In this document: piece after piece, positions 17,265 through 25,845 of the stretch | Layout of the letters: every line of letters begins with the position of its first letter | Numbering within the stretch: position 1 is the stretch's first letter | Assembly: GCA_003963455.1 (NCBI GenBank) | Contig: RXJA01000019.1 | Location: 1-64,000 of the forward strand | Reading direction: 5' to 3' | Origin: Hyphomicrobiales bacterium | GTDB taxonomy: Bacteria; Pseudomonadota; Alphaproteobacteria; Rhizobiales; Rhizobiaceae | Length of the DNA: 64,000 bases | Program-made: the position numbers and the translations under genes | Notes under the pieces: model-generated | What the model was told of the DNA's origin: nothing | Databases searched by the model: none | Seen by the model: only the letters and a program-made list of their open reading frames with translations

Positions 17265-19243
17265 CCGGATCCTTGCGCATCGTCTATGTCGTTTTCTCCC
17301 TGACGATGGCCTTCGCCCTCTGGCTGCTGGGCTATGGCTTGGCGCTGAAGCTTCTCTACGGTGACGGCCGTATCCTCCAGGCGACAATCACAACGAACCC
17401 GTGGGCCCCAGTTCAACAGTTGGCGTTGTATGACGACAATCCCATGCTCCAGGGGGTCGGTCTTGGAGCAGCCGTTCCCGCGCTCTTCATCGCCGCGATT
17501 GTTGCCTATGTCGGTTTGCGGCCACCGTCCAACCCACTTGGCGATGCGCATTTCCAAACCGCAGCCTCACTCCGCCGCGGCAAATGGTTTCGGCGCAAGG
17601 GGCACATTCTCGGGCGTTTCGGCCGAGAGGTCTTGCGTGTCGATGACGAGCGCCATCATCTCGTCATCGGGCCGACACGCTCGGGGAAGGGGGCCTGCTA
17701 CGTCATTCCGAACGCGCTTACCCATGAAGGCTCGATGATCGTTACCGACCTCAAGGGTGAGATTTTCCGGTCGACGGCCGGCTATCGCAAATCGAAAGGC
17801 AACCAGGTCTTCTTCTTCGCGCCGGGATCCGACCGGACCCACCGGTACAACCCGCTGGATTTTATCAGGCCCGACCGTGGTGACCGCACAACCGACATCC
17901 AAAACATCGCCAGCATCCTGGTTCCCGAAAGCGTCGATTCGGAAAATTCGATCTGGCAGGCGACCGCGCAGCAGGTGATGGCCGGCGCGATCAGCTACAT
18001 CAATGAAAGCACCTTTTACCGCGGCCGACGCAATCTCGGCGAAGTAACCGCCTTCCTTAACAGCGGTGTGGACTTGCAGGCGCTCATGGCCTTCATCAAG
18101 GAGAAGGAGCCGAACCTCTCGCGCTTCACCATCGAGAGCTTCAACGCCTATATTGCGCTTTCGGAACGTGCGGCAGCCTCTGCTCTGCTCGACATCCAGA
18201 AGGCATTGCGGCCCTTCCGCAACGAGCGGGTGGTAGCGGCGACATCGGTCACCGACATGGACCTGCGTGCGCTGAAGTACAGACCGATTTCGATTTACCT
18301 GGCGCCGAACATTACCGACATCACACTTTTGAAGCCGCTGTTGGCGCTGTTTGTCCAGCAGACGCTCGATACGCTTCTGCTCGAGCACCACGGGCGATCG
18401 TTGCCGGTCTATTTCCTTTTGGATGAGTTCCGCCAGTTGAAGAAGCTGAGCGAGATCACCAGCAAGCTACCCTACGTTGCCGGTTACAACATCAAGATGG
18501 CCTTCATCGTCCAGGACCTGAAGAATCTCGATGAAATCTATGGCGAAACCGCTCGGCAGTCCCTCATGGGCAATTGCGGGTACCAGCTTGTGCTCGGAGC
18601 GAACGACCAGGCAACCGCTGAGGCCGTCTCAAAAAGCCTTGGGAGGCAAACAGTCCGCTACAAGACGGAGTCGAAAACCATCGAGGTGATGGGGCTGCAT
18701 CGCCGCACCAAGGTCGAGCAGTTGAGGGAGAGGGACCTGATGATGCCCCAGGAGGTTCGCCAGCTCGCATCCGAAAAGATGCTTGTGCTGGTTGAAGGCC
18801 AGAACCCGATCCTCGCCGACAAGCTGCGATTCTTCGCGATGAAACCATTTCGGGTGTGGGAGGCTTTCTCACGCAGCCACGTTCCATTCGTACCGGCAAC
18901 GGAATTCTTGCCGCCACGACCGGTGCCAGCCACGACCGAGACCTATGCCAAATGGGGAGAGGGCGGTAACGTCTTGCCGCGGCAATCCCATCCGGCAGCG
19001 ACTGCTGACTTGCCGCCTGGAAATCACAATTCAAATGCACTGGAAGGACGCGCCCAAGCGATACAAACAGTCGAGGCCAGATTCGACTCGACAGCGCAAA
19101 AATTGAAGACCTTGGTCGCAGCCAAGTCGAGAGCCGCAGCGATCAAAGGGGGAGGAAAAGACTGGTCGGCAATATTTGACGAGACGGTTCCAGACGCCGG
19201 TCTCGAACTCGAGCTGCAACCCTTGACCCCTGCTTTTCGGTAG
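17261..19243 (+). CDS. virD4: VirD4/TraG type IV coupling protein
   Basis: 660 residues. Two N-terminal membrane segments (about 5-25 and 67-85), then the coupling-protein ATPase: Walker A GPTRSGKG near 137, KGEIFRSTAGYR, Walker B PVYFLLDEFRQL near 382-390 and FIVQDLKNLDEIYG. It recruits the relaxase-DNA complex to the VirB channel. The C-terminal 110 residues are poorly conserved and may carry substrate specificity. It is the last gene of the operon. The 3' 100 bp is overlapped by a small open frame on the opposite strand. Confidence 0.94.
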   Translation: MTGSLRIVYVVFSLTMAFALWLLGYGLALKLLYGDGRILQATITTNPWAPVQQLALYDDNPMLQGVGLGAAVPALFIAAIVAYVGLRPPSNPLGDAHFQTAASLRRGKWFRRKGHILGRFGREVLRVDDERHHLVIGPTRSGKGACYVIPNALTHEGSMIVTDLKGEIFRSTAGYRKSKGNQVFFFAPGSDRTHRYNPLDFIRPDRGDRTTDIQNIASILVPESVDSENSIWQATAQQVMAGAISYINESTFYRGRRNLGEVTAFLNSGVDLQALMAFIKEKEPNLSRFTIESFNAYIALSERAAASALLDIQKALRPFRNERVVAATSVTDMDLRALKYRPISIYLAPNITDITLLKPLLALFVQQTLDTLLLEHHGRSLPVYFLLDEFRQLKKLSEITSKLPYVAGYNIKMAFIVQDLKNLDEIYGETARQSLMGNCGYQLVLGANDQATAEAVSKSLGRQTVRYKTESKTIEVMGLHRRTKVEQLRERDLMMPQEVRQLASEKMLVLVEGQNPILADKLRFFAMKPFRVWEAFSRSHVPFVPATEFLPPRPVPATTETYAKWGEGGNVLPRQSHPAATADLPPGNHNSNALEGRAQAIQTVEARFDSTAQKLKTLVAAKSRAAAIKGGGKDWSAIFDETVPDAGLELELQPLTPAFR

Positions 19244-19475
19244 ATGAGCGTCTTAGTCGGATGATCTGTCGAGAAGCATCGGCAGGCCACGAGGACGATG
19301 CCATTTCAACAACCAAGTTCTCTAACATTTGCTCCGACAGTTTTGTCTGTGTTGCTTTTCGTACCTCGATTGCGATTTGGTGCACATTGATCGGAGGGGC
19401 GCCAATCAAATCATCGAGCAGTTTACCGAGTCCAATTATCGCATCCGCATCAACGTCCCGAGGCAGGTCACGCAT
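19143..19475 (-). CDS. Hypothetical protein antisense to virD4 3' end
   Basis: 110 residues from the ATG at 19475. The first 75 residues are mostly helical (ADAIIGLGKLLDDLIGAPP, VHQIAIEVRKATQTKLSEQM), look protein-like and are not shadowed by another gene. The last third overlaps virD4 on the other strand. I do not recognise a family. It is convergent with virD4. It could be a small plasmid protein whose stop was lost and which now reads into virD4. Confidence 0.3.
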   Translation of the reverse strand: MRDLPRDVDADAIIGLGKLLDDLIGAPPINVHQIAIEVRKATQTKLSEQMLENLVVEMASSSWPADASRQIIRLRRSSTEKQGSRVAARVRDRRLEPSRQILPTSLFLPL

Positions 19476-19621
19476 TGATATTTGCTCCCGTGTCGGGGCC
19501 ATCGTACGCCCAATTTCACACCCGTCGAATCAAACCCGCCTATCCACCCGATAGGTTTTTTTCGGCTATTAAAACAGGGATTTTTTTGAGCGCTGGAACG
19601 GAAGAAACAGCAGTTTGAAAC

Positions 19622-19745
19622 ATAACGCCCGCCGCGGGAGGAGGTGCGGCGGGCGTTATATGGGAGGTCGACAATCGGGAGGAGGTGAAAGTCGACCATT
19701 TCCGCCAGTCCCTGGGAGGAGGTAGGTCCTGACGAAACAAGCTAT
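19622..19745 (-). ncRNA. alpha-r14 (NfeR1)-like sRNA with three anti-SD loops
   Basis: Three successive inverted repeats each expose the same 10-nt loop. On the minus strand the loop reads ACCTCCTCCC, complementary to the Shine-Dalgarno consensus. The loops lie at 19714-19723, 19677-19686 and 19636-19645. The stem of the last is a perfect 14-bp GC-rich repeat (19622-19635 with 19646-19659). The middle stem pairs 19666-19672 with 19691-19697 and adds two inner pairs beside a symmetric AA/AA internal loop. The first stem has a few mismatches. I recall that alpha-r14 sRNAs (for example S. meliloti NfeR1/Smr14C2) are 115-125 nt with CCUCCUCCC in hairpin loops; the length and design here agree. 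The terminator-like last hairpin has only a weak T-rich tail. No convincing promoter was identified. Confidence 0.75.
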
Positions 19746-19951
19746 CTGAAGTTCCACCGGTTTGGGGCCTTACTCCAGTTCCGATTTTGCATGGCAGCGT
19801 TGCGGTTTGTGCAATGCAGCATATTTGCGTGCGGTCGTTGCGTTCCGTAAAATTTTGCAATCTAAAGTTGCATAAGATAGCTTATGGAACTCGCTAACTG
19901 TTTGAAATACACAGCTATTTTCGACGCCTCAGCTGCGATGCGCCTGCAGGC

Positions 19952-20419
19952 TCATTCCCTTAATAGCCGAACATCCAGATCAAACGGTTCAATCCTTTCG
20001 ATCTGGATCGCCGCAGCCGCAGAGTGGCGTGGATTGATCAGGACATTGCGGTCCGGGCTGTCAGCGATGGGCACGATCGCCGACGGAACGAAGAGCAGAG
20101 CGGCGTCATTTCCCGTGAGCCATTCATCGCCAAGGCGCTGTGTCATGGCTTCCTGCCGTCGCCAGTCGGCAGGAAGGTCATCAATGGATCGATGCGAAGC
20201 CGGGATCTCATTCGGGATGTCGTATATTACCATTGCGAGTGCTGGCAGCAGCGCGGGATCTTCAACGTGGACGAGCTTTTCCAGGATACAAAGCGAGGGC
20301 GACGTCGCCGCGTAGGTCACGGGATGTCCGACGGTGTTCCAACGACCGTCGAACAGCAGGCCGTAGCCACTGTCCGTTGCATTCCCATACTGGAGGCTCG
20401 AAAGCCGCCACAGCCGCAT
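19952..20419 (-). CDS. RES-domain toxin (NAD+-degrading type)
   Basis: 155 residues of the RES family: MRLWRLSS start, GRWNTVGHPVTYAATSPSLC and ILEKLVHV in the N-terminal half, with the conserved arginine, tyrosine, serine and glutamate positions of the RES pocket visible (W-R, G-R-W-N, Y, S, E). Characterised RES toxins (Res/MbcT) degrade NAD+. The gene is coupled to the upstream antitoxin gene by a TGATG overlap at 20417-20421. The two form a complete Xre-RES toxin-antitoxin module likely to aid plasmid maintenance. Confidence 0.88.
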   Translation of the reverse strand: MRLWRLSSLQYGNATDSGYGLLFDGRWNTVGHPVTYAATSPSLCILEKLVHVEDPALLPALAMVIYDIPNEIPASHRSIDDLPADWRRQEAMTQRLGDEWLTGNDAALLFVPSAIVPIADSPDRNVLINPRHSAAAAIQIERIEPFDLDVRLLRE

Positions 20420-20862
20420 CAGGCCGCAGCGCCCCAGGCGATCTTACCAAGGATTGTTTCCACGACGCGGGCGCCAGCCTCAGTCTGGGCGACGCTCAAC
20501 GGCGTCTCGCCACCCAATTCGCTCAGTTCCTTGCGCAGCCATCGATTGGCCTTCGCTCCATCCTGAAAGGTTTCTTCCGCCAGCGCCTGGATGCGCACCA
20601 GCCTCACGGCCCGGTCGGACTCTTCCACAGTCAGCGGCTGGTTCTTCTCGGCCCGATGGCGACGGGTGCGCTGCGGGATGACGAAGCGCTCGATCTCTTG
20701 TTCGCTGAGACCAGCAAGCGACAACCCCTTCAGTGCGGCCAATGGCAGCCTGCGACGGACAATCATGGCGAGATCCGCTTGTGAACGAATATCCGCCCCG
20801 AGCACACTCGGCCCGCCGAGCTTGCGTGAGACCTCTTCAATGACAGCAGTACCAGTGATCAT
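20419..20862 (-). CDS. Xre/MbcA/ParS-type antitoxin of RES toxin
   Basis: 147 residues. The C-terminal part has the MbcA/ParS toxin-binding pattern (AEETFQDGAKANRWLRKELS, LGGETPLSVAQTEAGARVVE). The middle contains the Xre-like region with VIPQRTRRHRAEKNQPLTVEESDR. It would neutralise the RES toxin and repress the pair. It is the first gene of the pair. The 77 bp upstream of its start should contain the autoregulated promoter, but I see no clear operator palindrome. Confidence 0.85.
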   Translation of the reverse strand: MITGTAVIEEVSRKLGGPSVLGADIRSQADLAMIVRRRLPLAALKGLSLAGLSEQEIERFVIPQRTRRHRAEKNQPLTVEESDRAVRLVRIQALAEETFQDGAKANRWLRKELSELGGETPLSVAQTEAGARVVETILGKIAWGAAA

Positions 20863-20939
20863 AATTCAACTCCGGCAATCTGCCACGGAATTTAGGGCAC
20901 ATTGCCGACAAATACAATGGCTGGCCAGCTAATAGGCCA

Positions 20940-21155
20940 CTATCCCAAAAGCCAGTCACGAATGGGCGAGATCCAGTTTTCGATCGATCCATAGGCCTGC
21001 AGCAGCCAAGCCTCGAGAGCACCCAGTTGATGCCCGAAATAAATCATAGGGCTGATGAAAATCAGGGCCAACAGCGCGAGCCCCACAAAGCCGTCCGGGC
21101 GATCGGAACTGTCTTCCGGCGGAGGAAGCGGTTTGACGTGCCAATGCTGCTTCAT
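20940..21155 (-). CDS. Small membrane protein following the relaxase gene
   Basis: 71 residues with a polar N-terminus (HWHVKPLPPPEDSSDRPDG), one clear membrane segment (FVGLALLALIFISPMIYFG) and an amphipathic tail (WISPIRDWLLG). It begins 9 bp after the relaxase stop and is probably co-transcribed with it. I recall similar small membrane proteins after relaxase genes in rhizobial plasmids, but the function is unknown. It may attach the relaxosome to the membrane; this is a guess from position. Confidence 0.6.
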   Translation of the reverse strand: MKQHWHVKPLPPPEDSSDRPDGFVGLALLALIFISPMIYFGHQLGALEAWLLQAYGSIENWISPIRDWLLG

Positions 21156-21164
21156 GGTTCTGAC

Positions 21165-23960
21165 CTAACGCTCCTGTTCGTCGCGCTCGCGGTCGTGACG
21201 CTCCTCGACTTCACGCTCCAGCTCCCGCAAGCGTGGCACCTGCTGCTGAGGCGGATCCGCCCGGTATTCCTCATTCAACCTCGCCACACGGCTTGCCAGT
21301 TCAGACGGTCCAGGTGCCATCCGCACATTGTCGTCACGCCGCTGTTCCGCTTCTGCGCGGCGCCGGCTCTCCATGTGGATCTCGTTGTTCAGGTCGTGCC
21401 TGATCGTTGCCATGTCATGGATATAGCCGTTGCCGTCGAGCGTGGCTCGGGCAGCTTCCCGCATCAGACTGGCGTGTCGGACCTCGGCCTCGTTCAATCG
21501 TGCGATCCGGGCATCATGCTCGGCTTCCGTTTCAACGAAGCTTGAAGAGCGTGAATGGCCGTCGCGATTTTCGGCCTCGTAAAGGCGATGAACCGCTATC
21601 CTCGCGGAGTCGATGCGTGCGAACAACTCGTCACCAGCTCGCACCGCCTGCTCGTCGTGCAGCCGCGCCGGGAAATTCCTTGTGGCGTCGTACATGTCGA
21701 TCGCCCTCTGGGAAGCACGGTGCTGAGCCTCCTCCTTCAGCGCTTCCTGCAAATTTTCCTCGCCCTTCGATTGTTCGTAGAGATAGGTGTTCCCGTCGAG
21801 TGCTTCCCGGGCGTAGCGATGAAGCACAGCGTCATATCGATTTGACTCCGCAAGATAGTCAGCGCGAATGGTTGCACGCTCGTCATCGGATAGGTCACTG
21901 CGGGAATACTCATTCGAGAATCTGGTCGTGGCGCGCCCAAGTGAACGGAAGGAAGCGTCGTACGCCGCCAAGATCTCATCTCCTTCACGCACAGCCCTCT
22001 CGCCATGGCGAGCGACAGCACTGTCGAAGCCCCGCGAGATGCCTACCTCGCCATCGAAACGGTGCTGATCCCGGTTATCCTTCACTCCATCTGCGGCGCC
22101 TTCAGCGCCCGCTTGTTCCGCCGTCCGGGACTTGCCCTCCGAACTTTGGAGAGCGTCCCGCGCGTCAGTCCGTTCGCCTTGTCGAGCAGGCTCGACGCGC
22201 TCGACCACAAGCTGTCGCTCCGAAAGTTCCAGATACTCGCGGCGAATGCTGACGACCTCACGCGCAGTCGCAGCGATCTCGTCAAAATCCTTTTTCTCGA
22301 CCGGCTCGATCGCAGCTCCGACACTGGCCAGCGCGGCTTCAACGCGTTTTTCATAGGCCTCGAATTCCGTCCGAGTCATCGTGCGCATGGGAACGCCTCC
22401 AGCTCCGATCAACTTTTCTAACTCTATCATATTGGCATTCAGATTTGTAGCGTTGAGCGAATTCTCAAATTTCCCGATGTCGATTTGACTATCTCGAAGC
22501 GCTGCCTCAAGCCGTGGTAGCTGCGCAGCCGCGAAGTCGGAAGCAGCTTTGTTGGGATCGGCCCGCGCGACTTCGTCCCAGGCCCGTGCTGCCTCGACGG
22601 CATATCCGACGCTGCGCGCCGATCGGGCCGCAGAGTGCCGGTTGGCGCGCTTGGCATCGTAGCGGGCCTGTGCAGCCCTGCTCGTGCCCTCATGCTCGGT
22701 CCGCTCCGCATAGCTTACTGGACGTACCTGATTGCGCCCATAGGCTGGTGGGCTGGCAAGATCGCGCCGGTCGGTCAGTTCCATATCGATGCCGTGCTCT
22801 CTTGCTTTCTCGGCCATAACGGCGCGCCACTCCCGGAATACTTGCGGGTTGGTTACGATCCGTTCGCCCGTCTCCGAGCGCATGGTGACGATGGCATGGG
22901 CGTGGATATGCGGCCGGCGGCCACCCTGCCCTATCTCCTTCGGATCGTCGACCGGATCATGCAGCGCGAAGACATACCGGTGTCCGCCGAACTGTTCTCC
23001 CAGGAAATCACGCACGGCGGCCTGGAATGCGGTTACATCGGTACCGGCGCGCGCCGAGACGATAAGATGCATGACGTCCCTACCCTTGCGGCTGTGTAGT
23101 TCGCGCCGCCACTCTTTCTGGATCAGGTCGCCCGCCTCCTCGGATGTCCTGATCGCTTGTCCCTTTTCGTCCTGGACGCCACCTGGACCGTGCTCGACCA
23201 GCTCTCGTACCCGAGCCGCCGCAAATTCCACGCCGTTGCCGTAACCGCGGAACCGGAAGCGGACGTGTGCTGCCCGGCCGACATCGGAAGTGTCGAATCT
23301 CTCCTGAATAATCGCCGTTGCCTTGGCGTCACCGGTCAGACGCTCGCCGCTGGCATCACGCAGCACGACGACGCCACGAACCTCGAACTCGCCGGTGTTC
23401 TTCTCCTCGACAGCATAGACAAAGCGCCGTTCTCCAAAGCCTGCTCTCAGGATCTCGCGAGCAAATTCGTCTCGATCATCCATGCCCACGACCGAGGACA
23501 CGCTAACCGACACTTGGAACATACCTACGTCACGGCTGGCCGCGCGGTTGTCGAAGAGGTGCTCCCATTCGCCGCGCAATTCGACCAGCGCGGCCTTGCC
23601 GGCGACACGTTCGCCCCTCTCATTTTCAACCGGCAGCTCCCCACCGCGCGAAGCGTAACGCATCATCGCTGCCGCCCGGGCACCGCCGCCGTAGGAGGCA
23701 AGTTTGACCACTGCCGGCTGGCTTCCCCGCGCCAGCGCGGCGAATCGCGCGCGCATTGAGCGCCCAGCACCACTGCCGCGGAAAGCAATCCCGCAGCCTG
23801 GCCGCCGAGCGCCGCCGCCGCCTTCAGGCAAGTAGGCAACCCCTCCCCTTCGCGGCCGGTCCCAGTCGACCTCTTCGTGCTCGCCCATCCGCAGTTCGTG
23901 CAGCAGCGTGGCACGTCGGCGCTCCCAATCCCGTTCGAAGGCGCCGAGGAAGAACTCCAT
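21165..23960 (-). CDS. VirD2-like (MOBP) conjugative relaxase
   Basis: 931 residues. The relaxase domain lies in the N-terminal 400 residues: KLASYGGGARAAAMMRYASR near 86-105 probably includes the catalytic tyrosine region, DVMHLIVSARAGTD is motif II, and the metal-binding histidine triad HIHAHA sits at about 351-356 within RRPHIHAHAIVTMRSETG. The remaining 500 residues are helical and highly charged, with many R/E/A residues and predicted coiled coil, and may serve as secretion or accessory region. It nicks oriT, stays bound to the 5' end and is exported through VirD4/VirB. It is coupled to the MobC-like gene by TGATG. The nic site lies 488 bp upstream of its start. Confidence 0.9.
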   Translation of the reverse strand: MEFFLGAFERDWERRRATLLHELRMGEHEEVDWDRPRRGGVAYLPEGGGGARRPGCGIAFRGSGAGRSMRARFAALARGSQPAVVKLASYGGGARAAAMMRYASRGGELPVENERGERVAGKAALVELRGEWEHLFDNRAASRDVGMFQVSVSVSSVVGMDDRDEFAREILRAGFGERRFVYAVEEKNTGEFEVRGVVVLRDASGERLTGDAKATAIIQERFDTSDVGRAAHVRFRFRGYGNGVEFAAARVRELVEHGPGGVQDEKGQAIRTSEEAGDLIQKEWRRELHSRKGRDVMHLIVSARAGTDVTAFQAAVRDFLGEQFGGHRYVFALHDPVDDPKEIGQGGRRPHIHAHAIVTMRSETGERIVTNPQVFREWRAVMAEKAREHGIDMELTDRRDLASPPAYGRNQVRPVSYAERTEHEGTSRAAQARYDAKRANRHSAARSARSVGYAVEAARAWDEVARADPNKAASDFAAAQLPRLEAALRDSQIDIGKFENSLNATNLNANMIELEKLIGAGGVPMRTMTRTEFEAYEKRVEAALASVGAAIEPVEKKDFDEIAATAREVVSIRREYLELSERQLVVERVEPARQGERTDARDALQSSEGKSRTAEQAGAEGAADGVKDNRDQHRFDGEVGISRGFDSAVARHGERAVREGDEILAAYDASFRSLGRATTRFSNEYSRSDLSDDERATIRADYLAESNRYDAVLHRYAREALDGNTYLYEQSKGEENLQEALKEEAQHRASQRAIDMYDATRNFPARLHDEQAVRAGDELFARIDSARIAVHRLYEAENRDGHSRSSSFVETEAEHDARIARLNEAEVRHASLMREAARATLDGNGYIHDMATIRHDLNNEIHMESRRRAEAEQRRDDNVRMAPGPSELASRVARLNEEYRADPPQQQVPRLRELEREVEERHDRERDEQER

Positions 23961-24364
23961 CAGGTCACCTCTCCTCGCCGCGCAGCACCAGCGCGTTTCG
24001 TCATCGACGCGAGTTCAGCTGCGACGGTGACGGCTATCGCTCGGGCGTCATCAATCGCCCCGGTGAGTTCTGCGTCCGGGACGGACCGTCCAGCATTCAG
24101 GGAGCGCGCGACTTGATTGAGGTTATTGCCGACTGTCCGCAGGTCTTGACCGAGCAGCTGGATGATTGCGCGATCTTCGCGGGGAAGAAAGGGGCGAATA
24201 CCGGCACCTTCGAGAACGAGCGATCGCCAGAACATCGACATAGTCATGCCCGCCTCCGCGGCAGCTCGGGCGATCGCAGAGTACTCCTCCGCCGACAGTC
24301 TGGTCTTCGCGACCTTGTCCCTGACGAACCGTTTCGCGCTCGATTGACGACGCTTGAGTTTCAT
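23960..24364 (-). CDS. MobC-like relaxosome accessory protein
   Basis: 134 residues. A basic N-terminus (MKLKRRQSSAKRFVRDKV) precedes a ribbon-helix-helix-like segment (KTRLSAEEYSAIARAAAEAG) and the MobC pattern LLGQDLRTVGNNLNQVARSLNAG near 78-100. MobC proteins bind near nic and help to melt the DNA for the relaxase. It directly precedes the relaxase gene with a TGATG overlap and starts only 58 bp from the oriT inverted repeat, which strongly supports the role. Confidence 0.85.
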   Translation of the reverse strand: MKLKRRQSSAKRFVRDKVAKTRLSAEEYSAIARAAAEAGMTMSMFWRSLVLEGAGIRPFLPREDRAIIQLLGQDLRTVGNNLNQVARSLNAGRSVPDAELTGAIDDARAIAVTVAAELASMTKRAGAARRGEVT

Positions 24365-24421
24365 CTAACGACCTTCTTCGCCGCCGCAGGTGGCTAATCG
24401 GCGGCCTGTCCGCCGATCGTT

Positions 24422-24460
24422 GGAAATTTGTACCACAAATTTCCGTATCCTGCCAACTCA
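24422..24460 (+). other. oriT: oriT with RP4/Ti-type nic site
   Basis: A perfect 10-bp inverted repeat (GGAAATTTGT at 24422-24431 and ACAAATTTCC at 24435-24444) is followed after one base by TATCCTGCCA. This is the nic core of RP4 and Ti-type origins and of T-DNA borders. By analogy the relaxase should cut the plus strand between G24452 and C24453. The repeat beside nic is where accessory and relaxase proteins bind in such origins. The neighbourhood (MobC-like gene on one side, VirC1/VirC2-like genes on the other) agrees. The transferred strand would run rightwards from 24453, making the 24.6-43.5 kb region the leading region. Confidence 0.85.
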
Positions 24461-24513
24461 ATTCGACGTTGATATGATGCTTAAAACGCCATATGTCGCA
24501 TTTTCTATGGTCA

Positions 24514-24541
24514 ATATGACTCTACATTTCTATAGTCATAT
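24514..24541. promoter_or_regulatory. Palindrome upstream of the virC1-like gene
   Basis: ATATGACT at 24514-24521 and AGTCATAT at 24534-24541 form a perfect 8-bp inverted repeat with a 12-bp spacer in an AT-rich stretch 84 bp before the parA/virC1-like start. A shorter GCGT/ACGC repeat follows at about 24544. The pair could be an operator for the Xre or RHH protein encoded downstream, or part of extended oriT. Which of these is correct cannot be told from sequence. Confidence 0.4.
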
Positions 24542-24624
24542 GAGCGTAAAAACGCACGAATCCATATTCCTCGAGAAATGGAACCGTGTGTGAGTAGAAA
24601 CACATATTTGTAGGAGAACGCAGC

Positions 24625-25323
24625 ATGCCGACCGTCATTTCCGCGATCAACGGCAAGGGCGGCGCGGGCAAGACCACCGCGCTCATGAACATCGCCGGTG
24701 AATATGCCTTGCGCGGCAGTCGTATCGCCATGATCGATATGGACGCGCGCAGCAATCTGGCGAAGTGGTGGAGCGATTGTCGGGAGAAGGATGCGCAGGC
24801 CGAAGGCATCGATGTTGTCGGCCACAAGACGGCTCGGGCTGTCAGTGCCTTTCTTGATCGTTCAGCGGCAAGCTTCGACTACATCTTGATCGATACACCG
24901 GGCGAGGATACCTCGATCGTCGATCCGGTCATTGGCTGGTCCGACCTGGTGATCTCGCCGATCCAGGCTTCGAAACGCGAAGTGATGGGCGCGATCGACT
25001 GTTTCGAGTCCGTCGTGCGCCTCAACGGCGCGCTCGGCCGCGATTGCCGGCATGGCGTGCTGAAGACGCGCATATCGCTCACGGTGCGGCACACGGAGCT
25101 GTACCGCAAGATCCGGCCGATCGTCGAGGACAAGGTCGGGACCTACCTGTTCAGAACCGAGGTGATGGAGCGCAATGTCTACAAGGACATTCAAAACGGC
25201 ATCGGCACGCTTCAAATGCAGGACCTGACGGAGGCGGTGGCTAAGGCACGGCGGGAAACGCAAAGCGTGGTGGAGGAGATCGATGCTCTCTTGGTTTCGG
25301 GTCGTGAAGCCGGAGAGGCATGA
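24625..25323 (+). CDS. ParA/VirC1-like ATPase
   Basis: 232 residues of the MinD/ParA group: deviant Walker A GKGGAGKTT near 10-18, IAMIDMDARSNLAKWW (A' region) and YILIDTPGED (Walker B). Length and placement beside oriT match VirC1 of Ti plasmids, which brings the relaxosome and the coupling protein together at the cell pole and increases T-strand formation. A partition role is the alternative, but no repB or centromere-like array is adjacent. A separate large ParB-like gene lies 16 kb away. AGGAG precedes the start. The stop overlaps the following ribbon-helix-helix gene. Confidence 0.82.
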   Translation: MPTVISAINGKGGAGKTTALMNIAGEYALRGSRIAMIDMDARSNLAKWWSDCREKDAQAEGIDVVGHKTARAVSAFLDRSAASFDYILIDTPGEDTSIVDPVIGWSDLVISPIQASKREVMGAIDCFESVVRLNGALGRDCRHGVLKTRISLTVRHTELYRKIRPIVEDKVGTYLFRTEVMERNVYKDIQNGIGTLQMQDLTEAVAKARRETQSVVEEIDALLVSGREAGEA

Positions 25324-25664
25324 TGGGCCGGAAGGAAAATTTGTCGCTTGAGGAGTTCGCGACCGCGCCGCGAAAGCAGGCGGCGGCCAATGTAGTCGAC
25401 ACAGTCCAGGAGGAGCAGAGTGCGCGACCGTCCGAGTTATCGATCAATCCGTCTGACGGTGAGAGCGACAGGCGTCAGGAGGCGAGAAAGGCGTTACGGC
25501 GGGTGAAGCGCGAACGCGTGAAGGGGGAAAACTTCTTCGTCAATGTGAACCTCGACCGGCGGACCAAGCGCAGGCTGAAGCTTGCCTCGTTTAACGCCGA
25601 GACGTCGATGCAGGCGATCATCGAGGCGGCAATCCTGAAATATCTCGATGAGCTTGGCGCCTGA
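25323..25664 (+). CDS. VirC2-like ribbon-helix-helix protein
   Basis: 113 residues. The N-terminal half is polar and probably disordered. The C-terminal half carries VKGENFFVNVNLDRRTKRRL followed by LASFNAETSMQAIIEAAIL near 83-110, a ribbon-helix-helix fold like the C-terminal domain of VirC2, which binds the overdrive sequence near T-borders. It is shorter than Ti VirC2 (about 200 residues). An ATG three bases earlier (25320) is equally possible. With the VirC1-like ATPase and the adjacent border-like nic it forms a compact oriT-processing set. Confidence 0.75.
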   Translation: MGRKENLSLEEFATAPRKQAAANVVDTVQEEQSARPSELSINPSDGESDRRQEARKALRRVKRERVKGENFFVNVNLDRRTKRRLKLASFNAETSMQAIIEAAILKYLDELGA

Positions 25665-25845
25665 CAATTAGCGCTGACCTTCCTAGCATGCGCCTAAAGG
25701 AATATTTGATTGGGGAGCAGTTTGGCTGCTAGGCTGTGTCAAATTGGCTTTGATTTGCGGCAATCGAAGCCGATTGGGGTGAAGACGCACGTCAGTTCGA
25801 CGTGCTTTCTTTGGGGCAACAGAACTAGGCGAGAGAGCCGTCGCG

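Noticed and set aside
19540-19860. Open frame of 106 residues overlapping the sRNA
   Set aside because: It reads through the three hairpins in the sRNA direction without a ribosome site, and the composition is not protein-like. The conserved loops explain the sequence better.
24446-24455. T-DNA border
   Set aside because: TATCCTGCCA matches borders, but there is only one, it adjoins mob genes and no T-DNA-type genes are present, so it is better explained as oriT.
24390-24593. 67-residue open frame over oriT
   Set aside because: It is an artefact of the oriT repeat and AT-rich leader; the nic site and inverted repeat account for this stretch.
24625-25323. ParA of a replication/partition module
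   Set aside because: There is no repB/repC, no centromere-like repeat array, and the product adjoins oriT with a VirC2-like partner. VirC1-like is the better reading, although partition is not excluded.
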